Assembly (NCBI RefSeq): GCF_002976435.1
Contig: NZ_PUGF01000018.1
Coordinates: 52,695 to 116,694, forward strand
Length of the DNA stretch: 64,000 nt
Source of the DNA: Solimicrobium silvestre
GTDB taxonomy: Bacteria; Pseudomonadota; Gammaproteobacteria; Burkholderiales; Burkholderiaceae_D
Reading direction: 5' to 3'
Position 1 is the stretch's first letter. The number at the start of each line of letters is the position of its first letter. The translations under genes and the position numbers were made by a program. The notes under the pieces were generated by a model that was not told the DNA's origin, made no database searches, and worked only from the letters and a program-made list of their open reading frames with translations. Positions 9,003 through 19,331 of this stretch are shown here, in pieces.

Positions 9003-10538
9003 ATGACCGAACCACAAGCAAATCCAGCAGCAGCCCCTGCCGAAGACGAACACTCCATTATCGCCGAACGCCGCGCCAAATTAACCGCGATTCGTGCGCA
9101 AGGCGTCGCATTCCCGAACGACTTCCGCCCTACCGATAAATGCGCTGCATTACAAGAAAAATACGGTGCATTTACCCGCGAACAATTGGAAGAAATGAAC
9201 GTGACTGTGGCCGTTGGCGGCCGCATGATGTTGAAACGCGAAGCCGGTAAAAAAGCCGCTTTTGCAGTGTTGCAAGACGCCTCCGGCAAACAAGCCGATG
9301 GCAGGATTCAGCTCTACGTCACCACCGAAAAAACAGGTGAAGCCGAAATGGAAGCGTTCCGCACTTATGATTTGGGCGACATTCTCGGCATTGAAGGTTT
9401 ACTGTTTAAAACCAAAACCGACGAACTGACAATCAAAGTCAGCACGCTGCGTTTACTGACTAAATCGCTGCGCCCATTACCGGATAAATTCCATGGCTTG
9501 GCAAATCAGGAAATGAAATATCGTCAGCGTTATGTTGACCTGATCATGAGCGAAGATACCCGCCGCACCTTTAAGGCACGTACTGCCGCGATGAGCTCGA
9601 TCCGCCGCTTCATGGAAGACAATGCCTTTATGGAAGTGGAAACACCGATGTTGCACGTGATTCCTGGTGGCGCTGCTGCGAAGCCGTTCATCACGCATCA
9701 CAATGCGCTGGATATGCAAATGTTTTTGCGTATCGCTCCGGAATTGTATTTGAAGCGTTTGGTCGTCGGCGGCTTTGAGCGTGTGTTTGAAGTAAACCGC
9801 AACTTCCGTAATGAAGGTGTTTCACCGCGTCATAATCCAGAATTCACCATGATGGAATTTTATGCAGCGTATGTAGATTACAAATGGTTGATGGATTTCA
9901 CCGAACAAGTCATCCGCAAAGCCGCTATTGATGCGCACGGCACTGCCGTATTGACTTACCAAGGTCGCGAACTCGATTTGAGTAAACCATTCCATCGCTT
10001 GACTATAGTTGGCGCAATCAATAAATACGCACCGCATTACACCAATGAGCAATTGCACGATATCGACTTCGTTAAAACAGAATTAGCTAAATTCGGCGTT
10101 AAGCCGTTCGCCACTTCCGGCTTAGGTGCATTGCAGTTGGCGCTGTTTGAAGAAACCGCCGAAGCGCAATTATGGGAACCGACTTACATCATTGATTATC
10201 CGGTGGAAGTTTCCCCGTTAGCGCGTGCGTCAGACACACAACCTGAAATTACCGAACGCTTTGAGTTATTCATGACTGGCCGTGAAATCGCCAACGGCTT
10301 CTCAGAATTGAACGATTCCGAAGATCAGGCAGCACGCTTTAAAGCACAAATGGATGCCAAAGAAGCGGGCGACGAAGAAGCCATGTATTACGATGCCGAT
10401 TACATCCGCGCACTCGAATACGGCTTGCCTCCAACCGGTGGTTGCGGTATCGGTATTGATCGTTTGATGATGTTGATCACTGACTCACCAAATATTCGTG
10501 ACGTGATTCTCTTCCCGCATTTACGTCGCGAAGATTAA
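9003..10538 (+). CDS. lysS: Lysyl-tRNA synthetase, class II
   Basis: Charges tRNA-Lys with lysine in the cytosol. The 511-residue protein has an N-terminal OB-fold anticodon-binding domain (about 65-185) and a class II catalytic domain. Motif 2 ([20 protein letters not shown]) and motif 3 ([13 protein letters not shown], near residue 480) are clear. About 15 Ala/Pro-rich residues precede the conserved [11 protein letters not shown] segment, as is common in Burkholderiales. It follows prfB and is probably co-transcribed with it. Confidence 0.97.
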   Translation: MTEPQANPAAAPAEDEHSIIAERRAKLTAIRAQGVAFPNDFRPTDKCAALQEKYGAFTREQLEEMNVTVAVGGRMMLKREAGKKAAFAVLQDASGKQADGRIQLYVTTEKTGEAEMEAFRTYDLGDILGIEGLLFKTKTDELTIKVSTLRLLTKSLRPLPDKFHGLANQEMKYRQRYVDLIMSEDTRRTFKARTAAMSSIRRFMEDNAFMEVETPMLHVIPGGAAAKPFITHHNALDMQMFLRIAPELYLKRLVVGGFERVFEVNRNFRNEGVSPRHNPEFTMMEFYAAYVDYKWLMDFTEQVIRKAAIDAHGTAVLTYQGRELDLSKPFHRLTIVGAINKYAPHYTNEQLHDIDFVKTELAKFGVKPFATSGLGALQLALFEETAEAQLWEPTYIIDYPVEVSPLARASDTQPEITERFELFMTGREIANGFSELNDSEDQAARFKAQMDAKEAGDEEAMYYDADYIRALEYGLPPTGGCGIGIDRLMMLITDSPNIRDVILFPHLRRED

Positions 10539-10845
10539 TTTCATAAAGCTCAACAGTAAAATCGTATAAACACTCCATCATGCGCGACGTTCTAAAGCGC
10601 ATTTTGGATGTGTGAAATCAATATTAAAAATTAATTTTTTATCAAAAATCGCCCCTCTAAACTGAAGCATTAAATCGATTAGTGCCACGTACCAGCAGCA
10701 GATTTAACTCCCGCTATGCTGCACTCGCAAATAAAGTTTCCTAGTCATCACCCAAGCTGCGTCCTAGAATTAAAAGTCCATGCCTTTCAATGCGACAATT
10801 TGTTCTAAATGATAATAAATTGTTTCCTCCGGGGGAACACGCAGA
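10539..10845. other. Intergenic region between lysS and the PAS histidine kinase gene
   Basis: 307 bases with no convincing gene and no strong hairpin terminator. There is an AT-rich patch near 10620-10645. A purine-rich ribosome-binding segment (TCCGGGGGAACA) lies just before the kinase start at 10846. Confidence 0.5.
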
Positions 10846-12324
10846 ATGATCGACCCACAGGATAATTCACCTCGAATTGCACTCAACTTCCGATTAGCAC
10901 TCGCTACGCTATGCGTGCTCGCCATCGGCTTTGTGGCTTATGTTTTTATTACAGAAGTAACTACTGCGCAATTACGGATAATTACCATTTTATTTGGGTT
11001 GTTAATTGTGTATTTATGCTGGAGCATGCAACAACATTGGCGCGCAATCTTAGGTGGGACTGTCCATGAATTACATGAACAGATTGAACGCCTTGGAAGC
11101 AGCGACTTCTCATCACCGATTTCCATAGCCCCTGGCATAGACAAAAGTGTAATGAGCGCGTTAGCAGAAGCACAAAGCAAACTGCGCGCTGTTTACACGC
11201 AACATGCCCATGATGAATTAATACTAAAAGAACGTGAAGAACGCGCAAGACTTGCCATCGCGGGAAGTAACGACGGATTATGGGACAGAGATATTGAACA
11301 AGACACGATATATTATTCACCACGCTGGAAATCAATACTCGGCTACACCGATGCCGAGCTAGCGAATACCGTAGCAACCTGGGTTAGCCACATACACCCC
11401 GAAGATGCTGATTGGGTAATCAGTCAGGCCTTATCATGCGACGCTAAAAATACGGATCGCTTTCATTACGAATACCGCCTGCGTCGCAAAGACGGACAAT
11501 ATATTTGGGTTCTGGACCGTGGCTTGATTGCGCGCAACCTGGCGGGAAAACCACGCCGTTTAGTTGGAATTCTCACCGATATCAGCGAACAAAAACTTGC
11601 TGAAAAAATGAAGAACGAATTCATATCAACAATCAGCCACGGCTTGCGTACTCCGCTCACATCAATTCACGGCTCACTGCAATTATTAGTTGCAGGCGTA
11701 ATGGGCGACTTGCCATATAAAGCACACGACATGGTAAAACTCGCCAGCAAAAATAGTCAGCTTCTGATTAATTTGGTTGATGAAATTCTCGACATGGAAA
11801 AATTAATGTCTGGCATGATGATCTTCCATAAAGACGAAATCGAACTGGTAAAAATAATTGAACAGTCGATTATGCTAAACGCCGGCTACGCAACCTCATT
11901 CGGAGTTCGCTACATGCTGGCTCCGCATGAAGGTCCTTGTCGCGTCATCAGTGATACAAATCGTTTAATGCAAATTTTGGCTAATCTACTTTCCAATGCC
12001 GCCAAATTTTCACGCCAGGGCGGCATCGTCACGGTACGTATCGTACCCGCTGATGGGTTTGCGCGAGTGGAAATTGAAGATCACGGCGAAGGGATTCCCC
12101 TCGCCTTCCGTAGCAAAATATTTGGTGAATTCACGCAAGCTGACAGGTCAAATACCAGATCAGATGGTGCTGGATTAGGACTAAATATTGCAAAAAAAAT
12201 GGTCGGCAAAATGGGAGGAGAAATTGGCTATATGACTGAAGTAAATCAAGGAACGACGTTTTGGTTTACTGTGCCAATGATAGATAACTACCTGGTGCGC
12301 TCATCTGGTTATGTCGGCCCATGA
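10846..12324 (+). CDS. Membrane-anchored PAS sensor histidine kinase
   Basis: A 492-residue sensor kinase. Two membrane segments (about 15-36 and 44-60) are separated by only a few residues, so there is almost no periplasmic sensor. A PAS/PAC domain (about 130-250) is followed by the HisKA dimerisation segment with phospho-acceptor H265 in S-H-G-L-R-T-P. The usual box is SHELRTP, and the acidic residue after the histidine is replaced by Gly. The ATPase domain has N384 (LLSNAAKFS), DHGEGIP (about 412-418) and GAGLGL (441-446). No receiver domain and no response-regulator gene are adjacent, so the kinase is an orphan. It is followed by a binding-protein gene 204 bases downstream on the same strand. 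Confidence 0.88.
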   Translation: MIDPQDNSPRIALNFRLALATLCVLAIGFVAYVFITEVTTAQLRIITILFGLLIVYLCWSMQQHWRAILGGTVHELHEQIERLGSSDFSSPISIAPGIDKSVMSALAEAQSKLRAVYTQHAHDELILKEREERARLAIAGSNDGLWDRDIEQDTIYYSPRWKSILGYTDAELANTVATWVSHIHPEDADWVISQALSCDAKNTDRFHYEYRLRRKDGQYIWVLDRGLIARNLAGKPRRLVGILTDISEQKLAEKMKNEFISTISHGLRTPLTSIHGSLQLLVAGVMGDLPYKAHDMVKLASKNSQLLINLVDEILDMEKLMSGMMIFHKDEIELVKIIEQSIMLNAGYATSFGVRYMLAPHEGPCRVISDTNRLMQILANLLSNAAKFSRQGGIVTVRIVPADGFARVEIEDHGEGIPLAFRSKIFGEFTQADRSNTRSDGAGLGLNIAKKMVGKMGGEIGYMTEVNQGTTFWFTVPMIDNYLVRSSGYVGP

Positions 12325-12528
12325 AGTGAGTTACGCAAATAATTAAACGATTTGAAAAATGGTGTAATTCCCAATAGTGAACAAGCTTGCTGCAGGGGTG
12401 GAACCTCCAATTTACGTCCGCTAATTAATGCATGCAATCGCCGTTGAAGACAGCATTTTTTTATCGGTTTCAAGCGTAGAATGAGAATTTCTGATCCGAC
12501 AATAACCAACCTGGTAAACGGGAGTTAT

Positions 12529-14580
12529 ATGCGAAACTTCTTAATATTGGCGTTTCTAATCTTTAATGCAACCAGCTTTTATAACGCTCATGCTGTTGAA
12601 ATTAAGGGCAACGCCAAGGAAGTTGTCCTCTCTGCCGTTGAACAACCGCCTTATGTCGGTCAAAATTTGCCAAGCAACGGATACGCCGGTCAAGTGGCCA
12701 TAGAGGCCTTCAAACGCATCGGCTACACCGTAAAAATTGAATTCTTTCCCCTTGCACGCGCTAATCAAATGGCGGCGACAGGACAGGTGGATGGACAATT
12801 AGCCATTTATTCAAACAAAGCCAGTGAAAACACTTTCCTGCTGTCTGATCCTTTTCCAGGTGGGCATCTCGTGCTATTGAAGAAAATTGGATCCAAAATT
12901 ACGAATACAGCTGGTGAAAGCGATATTTCAACGTTGCTAAAAAGTTTATCTAGCTATCGAATTGGCGCTGTGAATAGAGTAACAATCTCTCCTGAATTTG
13001 ATCATGCCGATTTTTTGAAAAAGTACACCGTCAATAACGACATAGAAAACTTAGATATGCTGATGGTCGATCAGCTTGACCTGGCCGTAATGGATAAGCT
13101 GACGGCTGGTGATTTAATGGCCGAACAGCGGCCCCAATACATCAGGCAACTGGAGGTATTTTCTTCTTTGGCGACGAATAGTTTCCATGTGGGTTTTTCT
13201 CGTACCTCGGCCCAATCCAAAAAGCTTAAAGAAGATTTCGATCGAGGGTTAAAGATGTTAGACGCCGATGGCAGTCTTGCCAGGATCATGTATGTACACG
13301 GCTTGAGCATGCACTTGCCTTCGGTTAAAGGAAAAACGAAACTCACCATCGGTACATTAAACGTTTCTTCAATGCTTATTCTTCAAAAGCTTTCGGTGCA
13401 ATACCAAAAAAAGCACCCCGATATCAGCTTCGACTGGCGGATATTGGATGAAAAAATTCTCCGCTTGCGTCAGTTGACCGACTTAGCCGTCTCGGATGGT
13501 CAGTACGATATTATGACCATCGGTGCATATGAGACGCCTATCTGGGCAAAAAATAATTGGATATTGCCACTCAAAAATCTTTCACCTCAATATGATCTTG
13601 AGGACGTAATCAAGCCGGTTCGCAATATGCTCTCCTTTCAAGAAAATCTGTATGGGCTTCCATTTTATGCGGAGAGTTCCATGACGTTTTATCGCAAAGA
13701 CCTAGTCGCCAATGCAGGACTCACCATGCCGGAAGCACCGACATACGATGACATCAAGAAAATTGCGGCTGCCATCCATGCTCCTGACAAACAGATCTAT
13801 GGAATTTGCCTGAGAGGCGACCCAGGCTGGGGAGCCAACATGGCACTCATCACAACTATGGTCAACTCAGCTGGCGGCCGCTGGTTTGATGAGAACTGGG
13901 ACCCAATGATCGATACGCCGGAATGGAAATTAGCACTCCAGACCTACAAGGACTTATTGACGCAATATGGCCCGCCAAATCCCGAAGAACAAGATTATGC
14001 AAAAAACCTGACGCTTTTCCAGGGTGGTCATTGCGGCATATGGATTGACGCAACCGTATTTGCAGGCGCGCTCCTGGATGCCAAGCAATCAAAGGTCGCG
14101 GCTAAAGTAGGTTTTACTCGTACTCCCGTGTTCTCAACCGCCAATGGTTCTCAATGGCTTTGGACTTGGGCCCTTGCCATTCCGACCTCATCAAAAGCAC
14201 CAGCCGAGGCGTTGAAATTTATTGAGTGGGCGACATCAAAGGAGTACATCGAACTTGTTGCAAAACGCGAAGGCTGGCTCAATGTTCCACCTGGCACTCG
14301 CGCTTCCACTTACAAAGATCCGCGCTATCGTGCAGTCGCTTCTTTTGCGGATGTCGTTTTCAAGGCGATCAATGAAGCCAATCCGAACAATGCTTCGCTC
14401 AAGCCACGTCCCTATATCGGGATCCAATTTGTCGAAATTCCCGAGTTTGTGTCAATTGGAGACAACATTGGCTATTTGGCCTCCAGCGTTTTAGCGCAGA
14501 AGATATCCGTAGATACGGCGTTAAAGATAGGACAAAAAAACACTACTGTGCAGATGCGGAAGTCCCATATTATTCATTAA
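12529..14580 (+). CDS. Tandem periplasmic binding protein: family 3 domain fused to family 1 domain
   Basis: The ATG at 12529 gives a signal peptide (MRNFLILAFLIFNATSFYNAHA) and has GGGAG just upstream; the frame extends to 12481 but that would bury the signal. The 683-residue product carries two solute-binding modules. The first, about residues 25-275, is amino-acid type (family 3: LSAVEQPPYVG, FFPLARANQMAATGQVDGQ, LSDPFP). The second, about 280-640, is sugar type (family 1: LTIGTLN, YDIMTIGAYETPIWA, GGHCGIWIDATVFAG, LWTWALAIP). No membrane segment, kinase or permease domain is attached, and no ABC transporter gene lies nearby. A periplasmic sensory or scavenging role is possible. A fusion of these two families in one chain is unusual. 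Confidence 0.8.
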   Translation: MRNFLILAFLIFNATSFYNAHAVEIKGNAKEVVLSAVEQPPYVGQNLPSNGYAGQVAIEAFKRIGYTVKIEFFPLARANQMAATGQVDGQLAIYSNKASENTFLLSDPFPGGHLVLLKKIGSKITNTAGESDISTLLKSLSSYRIGAVNRVTISPEFDHADFLKKYTVNNDIENLDMLMVDQLDLAVMDKLTAGDLMAEQRPQYIRQLEVFSSLATNSFHVGFSRTSAQSKKLKEDFDRGLKMLDADGSLARIMYVHGLSMHLPSVKGKTKLTIGTLNVSSMLILQKLSVQYQKKHPDISFDWRILDEKILRLRQLTDLAVSDGQYDIMTIGAYETPIWAKNNWILPLKNLSPQYDLEDVIKPVRNMLSFQENLYGLPFYAESSMTFYRKDLVANAGLTMPEAPTYDDIKKIAAAIHAPDKQIYGICLRGDPGWGANMALITTMVNSAGGRWFDENWDPMIDTPEWKLALQTYKDLLTQYGPPNPEEQDYAKNLTLFQGGHCGIWIDATVFAGALLDAKQSKVAAKVGFTRTPVFSTANGSQWLWTWALAIPTSSKAPAEALKFIEWATSKEYIELVAKREGWLNVPPGTRASTYKDPRYRAVASFADVVFKAINEANPNNASLKPRPYIGIQFVEIPEFVSIGDNIGYLASSVLAQKISVDTALKIGQKNTTVQMRKSHIIH

Positions 14581-14857
14581 ATGATCAGATAGAACGGTCT
14601 TAGATCAACCAATGAAAATCATCTGGCTGACCTTCCAGGTGCCTAATGCGTTGACGTTAAAGTATGTTTGCGAACAATCTTTAATAAACCACAGAGTCCA
14701 AGAGATCCGCGATTTGCGAAGGCTCCCGCCCTTCTTGTAATTTGTAGACTCCCCATTCTTAAGTTTGAAGAATTATCTTGATTGAGTGCATTTTTTTTCC
14801 TAAAGTTAAAAATCGCTCAGTAATAAGTTAGATAACTGAAGAATGAAAGCCCACTAA

Positions 14858-15283
14858 ATGAAAAATTTCACCCAAACGATATTTTTTTGTGTTGCCCTTT
14901 TCAGTGCGCAAGCTGCGCTTTCCCAAGTTGCCGTAGTAGTTGGCGCAAAAAGCGATGTTGCAGCGTTAACTGCTGATCAAGTTTCGTCACTATATCTGGG
15001 GAAAACCGATAAATTTCCCAATGGAAATACCGCAATGCCGCTCGATCAAGCCACTGGCAGTGCCGTTCGAAACAACTTCTACGATAAAGTGACCGGAAAA
15101 AGTGAGGCGCAAGTAAAGTCCGCTTGGTCACGTCTGGTATTTTCAGGAAAAGGAACTCCGCCTAAAGAAGTGGCGAGCTCAGCTGAAATCAAAAAACTGG
15201 TGACAAACAACCCCAATACGATTGGTTATATTGAAAAAAGCGCGGTTGATTCCTCTGTCAAAGTGGTATTAACGTCGGACTAA
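14858..15283 (+). CDS. Small PstS-like phosphate-binding-family periplasmic protein
   Basis: A 141-residue exported protein with a signal peptide ending near residue 22 (SAQAALS). The mature part has family hallmarks of short PstS-like proteins: LTADQVSSLYLGK, a D-Q-A-x-G-S segment, a W-x-x-x-x-F-S-G-K-G-T-P-P motif, and NPNTIGYIEKSAVD near the C-terminus. It is about half the size of a true PstS, so it is a one-lobe or shortened form. Such proteins are often found beside porins and kinases in betaproteobacteria, and here a porin gene follows 208 bases downstream. It may help outer-membrane uptake or act as a sensor; anion specificity is only inferred. Confidence 0.75.
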   Translation: MKNFTQTIFFCVALFSAQAALSQVAVVVGAKSDVAALTADQVSSLYLGKTDKFPNGNTAMPLDQATGSAVRNNFYDKVTGKSEAQVKSAWSRLVFSGKGTPPKEVASSAEIKKLVTNNPNTIGYIEKSAVDSSVKVVLTSD

Positions 15284-15491
15284 TATGCCGGATGAAGACT
15301 CATAACAACTTGCAATTTTCCATGTGTGTCAGCGTGTCGTAGTTAACCTAGACCTATTTTTAAGCTATCAACTAAAAAACTGGAAACCAAATATGTCTTT
15401 GGCGCACTTGATAAGTGAAAGTTATTACAGATTAAAGAATAGCTATATAAGAAATCTCTGCTAAGGCGATCTTTCAGAACAGGACACGATT

Positions 15492-16721
15492 ATGATGAAC
15501 AAAAAAATAATATCTATTAAGCTGACTAACCTGATAGTAGCCTCCTTAATTAGTATTTTTCCATTGCTGTCCTATGCCGGAGATGCTCCAACACCCACTG
15601 GAACAGACAACGTTGCGACAGAAACGCCGATGGATCCGAAAAGTCCGGTAATTCCCGATACAGGCTCCAATTTTCACGTTACCGGATTCTTATCTGTTAT
15701 CGGCGGAAACATTTTTAACGGCAGTTATCCACCGAATTATATTGCCAGTGGTGGTCCGACTCAATTAATCGGTGTTAATTGCCCTTGTTACTATGCCGAC
15801 TATTCCAATGGAGGGGTATATGGCCCCAATTTTTCACTCAAACCCGAATCACACGCCGGGGTGCAGATTAAGTATGACTTTAGTCCGCAGTTTAACTTTG
15901 TCGGTCAAGTTACCGTTCGTGGGACCGACAACGATCCTAATATTCAGTGGGCTTACGTAGATTACAAGTTGAATGATCATTGGGAAATTCATGTCGGTCG
16001 TCAGCGTATCCCTTTGTATTACTATTCGCCGTTCCAAGATGTCGGTTTTGCGATTCCTTGGGTTGCTGTGCCACCAGAATTATATGGATGGGAAGCGACC
16101 AACTATGACGGCGCCAGCTTGCGTTACTCCAACAGCTTCGGAAACACCAACTTCACTTCCAGCATTTATAGCGGTGGAGAAAAACTCGGGTATTCGGCTT
16201 TCTATACTAATCCCGGCGATACAGATGTCCATTGGAACAATATTGTGGGCGCTGATGCAGAAATTAATAATGGCCCGCTAACACTCAGGCTGGTCTACCT
16301 CCAAGCCAATACATTAGCAATCAATATTCCTCAAGGGCTTGACTCAGCATCGAAAATAGAAGCTTACGGATTGGCAGTTAACCTTGATTTTGATACTTGG
16401 TTTATGTTGTCTGAGGTGACACAACTAACCCGCGACTATGGTTCGGTGCAAGCCAAACAAACCGACCCTGCATCTACAATTGGTGTTGGATACCGTTTGG
16501 GAAAATGGACGCCGTTTGTTAATTACGCCCTGTTCACTCAACATAGCAGTCCTTATACGCCATCTGATGAATTTGCATACAAACGTGCTTCGTTGACTTT
16601 GCGATATGACATTGATTCCAGTAGCGACATCAAAACGCAGGTTGACCGCAATTGGGATACTACTAATACCTCCGGTGGGAATGTTAATGTAGTCCGGGTC
16701 AGTTATGACCGCGTATTTTAA
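15492..16721 (+). CDS. Outer-membrane porin-like beta-barrel protein
   Basis: 409 residues with a signal peptide (about 1-29, ending L-L-S-Y-A-G) and a short Pro/Thr-rich linker. The rest has alternating amphipathic strands typical of a beta-barrel (for example QLNFVGQVTVRG-like strands, WEIHVGRQRIPLYYY) and ends in a terminal phenylalanine (SYDRVF), the usual BAM signal. The pattern of a conserved G-R-Q-R-x-P segment is shared with porins of the phosphate-selective or uncharacterised betaproteobacterial type. Two adjacent ATGs (15492, 15495) could start it. Placement after the PstS-like gene suggests a joint role in solute passage. Confidence 0.75.
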   Translation: MMNKKIISIKLTNLIVASLISIFPLLSYAGDAPTPTGTDNVATETPMDPKSPVIPDTGSNFHVTGFLSVIGGNIFNGSYPPNYIASGGPTQLIGVNCPCYYADYSNGGVYGPNFSLKPESHAGVQIKYDFSPQFNFVGQVTVRGTDNDPNIQWAYVDYKLNDHWEIHVGRQRIPLYYYSPFQDVGFAIPWVAVPPELYGWEATNYDGASLRYSNSFGNTNFTSSIYSGGEKLGYSAFYTNPGDTDVHWNNIVGADAEINNGPLTLRLVYLQANTLAINIPQGLDSASKIEAYGLAVNLDFDTWFMLSEVTQLTRDYGSVQAKQTDPASTIGVGYRLGKWTPFVNYALFTQHSSPYTPSDEFAYKRASLTLRYDIDSSSDIKTQVDRNWDTTNTSGGNVNVVRVSYDRVF

Positions 16722-16801
16722 TGAATGGGGTCGGTATCGACAAACATAAAAACGATTATTGAATGCGGGGCGGCGATATAATTTTATTGACTCAATCCCC
16801 T

Positions 16802-17620
16802 CTAGCGCAACCCATACTTTTCCGCCAAATCTGCCGCTCCAGAGTGCGCGTTTATTTCAACAATTCCTTCGTCTATTAATTCTATTAATTTGTGCGAGTA
16901 AGGTAATTTACGGCTGATCAGCATATGGTAAGACAAACTTTTCACTCCGGGTATAAAGTCATAAGCAATGTTTTTTCCAATAAAATCTAATTCCCCAATA
17001 GTCTTAAAACCAATTGCAACTTCAAGTCTATCCGGCACTGCATCACAACGATTTAACTTAAGTTTAGCCATCACTTTGTCATAGCCATCTGCGCCCGTAT
17101 CAATGTTTTCCGGTTCAAGCAAAAATGGGGCATAGTTATAACCAAGCACTCCGCATAATCTAAATTTTTTCAAGTCAGCGACTGAATTAATTTGAGGCTT
17201 AGGACGGCTAAGGTCATAGAAATAAACTAAATGCACTTCGTAGTAGGTTCGGCTTACAAAGAACTTTCTGTCACGTTCCTCGCTGTTCGATGCATCGAGT
17301 AACATCGCATACTTTCCACTTTCGACCTCTGCCACGCAACGATTCCAAGGGATCAATTTTATAGTTGCCTTGATTCCCTTGCGCGCCAGTATGCGTGATA
17401 CGTAATCAAAGGCATAGCCAACAACTTCACTGCTCTTCTCACCATTGATACGTTTAAAATACATGTAGGGCGGCCACTCATCAATGCCATCACACATTTC
17501 AATCACGCGTGGCAACTGATCCTGGGCCTGCGCATCATTAGTGACAGCGCCAGCATGGCACATTACGCTTAATAGACTGTTGGCAAGCATTAATAAAATG
17601 CATCTAAAAAATAAGTTCAT
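16802..17620 (-). CDS. Periplasmic family 3 substrate-binding protein
   Basis: A 272-residue exported protein with a signal peptide (about 1-24, ending MCHAGA). The mature part is a bilobal family 3 fold: EMCDGIDEWPPYMYF at the start, GYAFDYVSRILARKGIKATIKLIPWNRCVAEVESGKYAML in the first lobe, and the hinge region FRLCGVLGYNYAPF. No permease or ATPase gene is adjacent. It lies 133 bases upstream (in map terms downstream) of the histidine kinase gene and is read on the same strand after it, so the two may form a sensing pair. It is not similar enough in layout to the N-terminal half of the tandem protein to call a recent duplicate. Confidence 0.8.
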   Translation of the reverse strand: MNLFFRCILLMLANSLLSVMCHAGAVTNDAQAQDQLPRVIEMCDGIDEWPPYMYFKRINGEKSSEVVGYAFDYVSRILARKGIKATIKLIPWNRCVAEVESGKYAMLLDASNSEERDRKFFVSRTYYEVHLVYFYDLSRPKPQINSVADLKKFRLCGVLGYNYAPFLLEPENIDTGADGYDKVMAKLKLNRCDAVPDRLEVAIGFKTIGELDFIGKNIAYDFIPGVKSLSYHMLISRKLPYSHKLIELIDEGIVEINAHSGAADLAEKYGLR

Positions 17621-17753
17621 CTTAATATTTAATTAAAACCTGGTACAGATACCGACAGTAAAACCAGTAAATTGCTCAACTAGTTTCTCGTCAGCTATTG
17701 GTATACGCCGTGATAAAGCAGCGTAGGGTTTCGTGTGATCAGATTGTCTTCTG

Positions 17754-19298
17754 TCAGGGTCGCGAGCATGGAATCCTGATAATAAAACGAGTACCTTTTC
17801 CCAGCACGCTTTCTACAATGATCGAACCATCCAATTGTTTCGCTATTAAGTTATATACGATATTAAGCCCAAGCCCAGAGCCTCCTTTTCCGAGTTTAGT
17901 CGTAAAAAAAGGATCGAAAATCTTACCCAGATATTCAGCGGGAATACCTTTTCCGTCATCGCAAAAACTTAATTCCAGAACGCTATTCAGCATCTGGACG
18001 TTGATATCAATATGACCGATATCATCAACTTCATAGGCATGCGTCAATGCATTCATGATGAGGTTAGTCAAAATCTGTGCGAACGCACCCGAATAGGTGT
18101 TGAGTTCAATCTCTGTCGCGCAATTCACACTCACTTGAATTTTGGTTTTTTTTAGCTTGGGAGCCAGGCACATCAGCACTTCTTCAATATATTCTTTTAC
18201 GTTGAAGGGCCGTTTTATTTCGTTAGTTTGATCAACAGCAATTTGCTTAAAACTTTGAATTAATTCAGCGGCTCGATGCGTATTGCCCAATATAAGTCGG
18301 GAACTTTCGATGGCGGTTTCGAGATAACGAACCATCTCGGACTTTTTGATATTTCCCGTATTCATGGCAGTTTGAATTAGCTCAGTTGCCTCCTGCAAGG
18401 TGGAAGCACCTGTTAATGTAATTCCTAGCGGTGTATTTATTTCATGTGCGACACCTGCTACCAGACCTCCAAGCGAAGCAAGGCGTTCAGCCTGCACCAG
18501 AGAATTTTGCGCCGTACGTAAATTCTGCAACGCTTGTTCAGCGCTCACTGAAGCGCGCCTTGCTACATCCTCAGCTTGTCTTGTGTTTTCGATGGTTGAT
18601 TTTAGCTTGCGTTGAATCCGATTAAAACCTCCGGCAACCTCGCCAAATTCATCGCGCCTATTCTCAGGAAGTTCCTCGACCTCTTCAGTTTCATGTGTAG
18701 CGAGATCATTCAGGCTATCGCGTAACTGCGTCAGCGGCACAAAAACCATACGCAGGCTAAATGACAATGCCACGACAAGAATCAAGTCCAGTGCCAAAAT
18801 TTCCAGTATTTTATGCTTCAGTTCCGCAGACAGCACCGCATTAATTGGTGCCCGGCTGAATTTGACTTCGATATGACCTATGGCTGCCTTATTTTCGGAA
18901 TTGCGGTTATTTGTATCAGGAGTCGTGTACGCCAGTGACGCACTAACTTTTGAATCTTCCATGGGGATATTTGTGTTGACATTGACAATTTTTCCCACCG
19001 CGTTGCGAATTTTCCCGCTGAACAAATTGCTGCCATCGGCATCATAGACGCGAATCTCCTCGACTTCCGGCGCAATCATCTCCGACTCCAGTAAGCTATC
19101 GACTTTGGACTTGTCGAGATTCCACAGCGCCGGCGGCAAACTAATCTGCAATCGCGCCAACACGCTTAGGCGCAACTGACTATCGCGCATCTCTAATCGT
19201 TCGCTTAGCTTATATTGAGAATATGTGCCTGATATCGTCAACACAACAGTCACGATCACCACAAATATGGCAATCAAACGTAGGTAAATACGATGCAT
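17754..19298 (-). CDS. Sensor histidine kinase with periplasmic sensor and HAMP domain
   Basis: 514 residues. Two membrane segments (about 7-27 and 166-187) flank a periplasmic domain of roughly 140 residues. A HAMP-like linker with DEFGEVAGGFNRI (about 215-228) and a coiled coil follow. The kinase core has phospho-acceptor H285 in A-H-E-I-N-T-P, the HisKA variant common in NtrB- and DctB-like kinases. N412/N416, DDGKGIP (447-453) and GGSGLGL (472-478) mark the ATPase domain. There is no receiver domain and no response-regulator gene nearby. The next gene on this strand encodes a family 3 binding protein that could present a ligand to the periplasmic domain. Confidence 0.88.
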   Translation of the reverse strand: MHRIYLRLIAIFVVIVTVVLTISGTYSQYKLSERLEMRDSQLRLSVLARLQISLPPALWNLDKSKVDSLLESEMIAPEVEEIRVYDADGSNLFSGKIRNAVGKIVNVNTNIPMEDSKVSASLAYTTPDTNNRNSENKAAIGHIEVKFSRAPINAVLSAELKHKILEILALDLILVVALSFSLRMVFVPLTQLRDSLNDLATHETEEVEELPENRRDEFGEVAGGFNRIQRKLKSTIENTRQAEDVARRASVSAEQALQNLRTAQNSLVQAERLASLGGLVAGVAHEINTPLGITLTGASTLQEATELIQTAMNTGNIKKSEMVRYLETAIESSRLILGNTHRAAELIQSFKQIAVDQTNEIKRPFNVKEYIEEVLMCLAPKLKKTKIQVSVNCATEIELNTYSGAFAQILTNLIMNALTHAYEVDDIGHIDINVQMLNSVLELSFCDDGKGIPAEYLGKIFDPFFTTKLGKGGSGLGLNIVYNLIAKQLDGSIIVESVLGKGTRFIIRIPCSRP

Positions 19299-19331
19299 AG
19301 AGGGTTAATATCTCCATTCGACTTGCCAACC

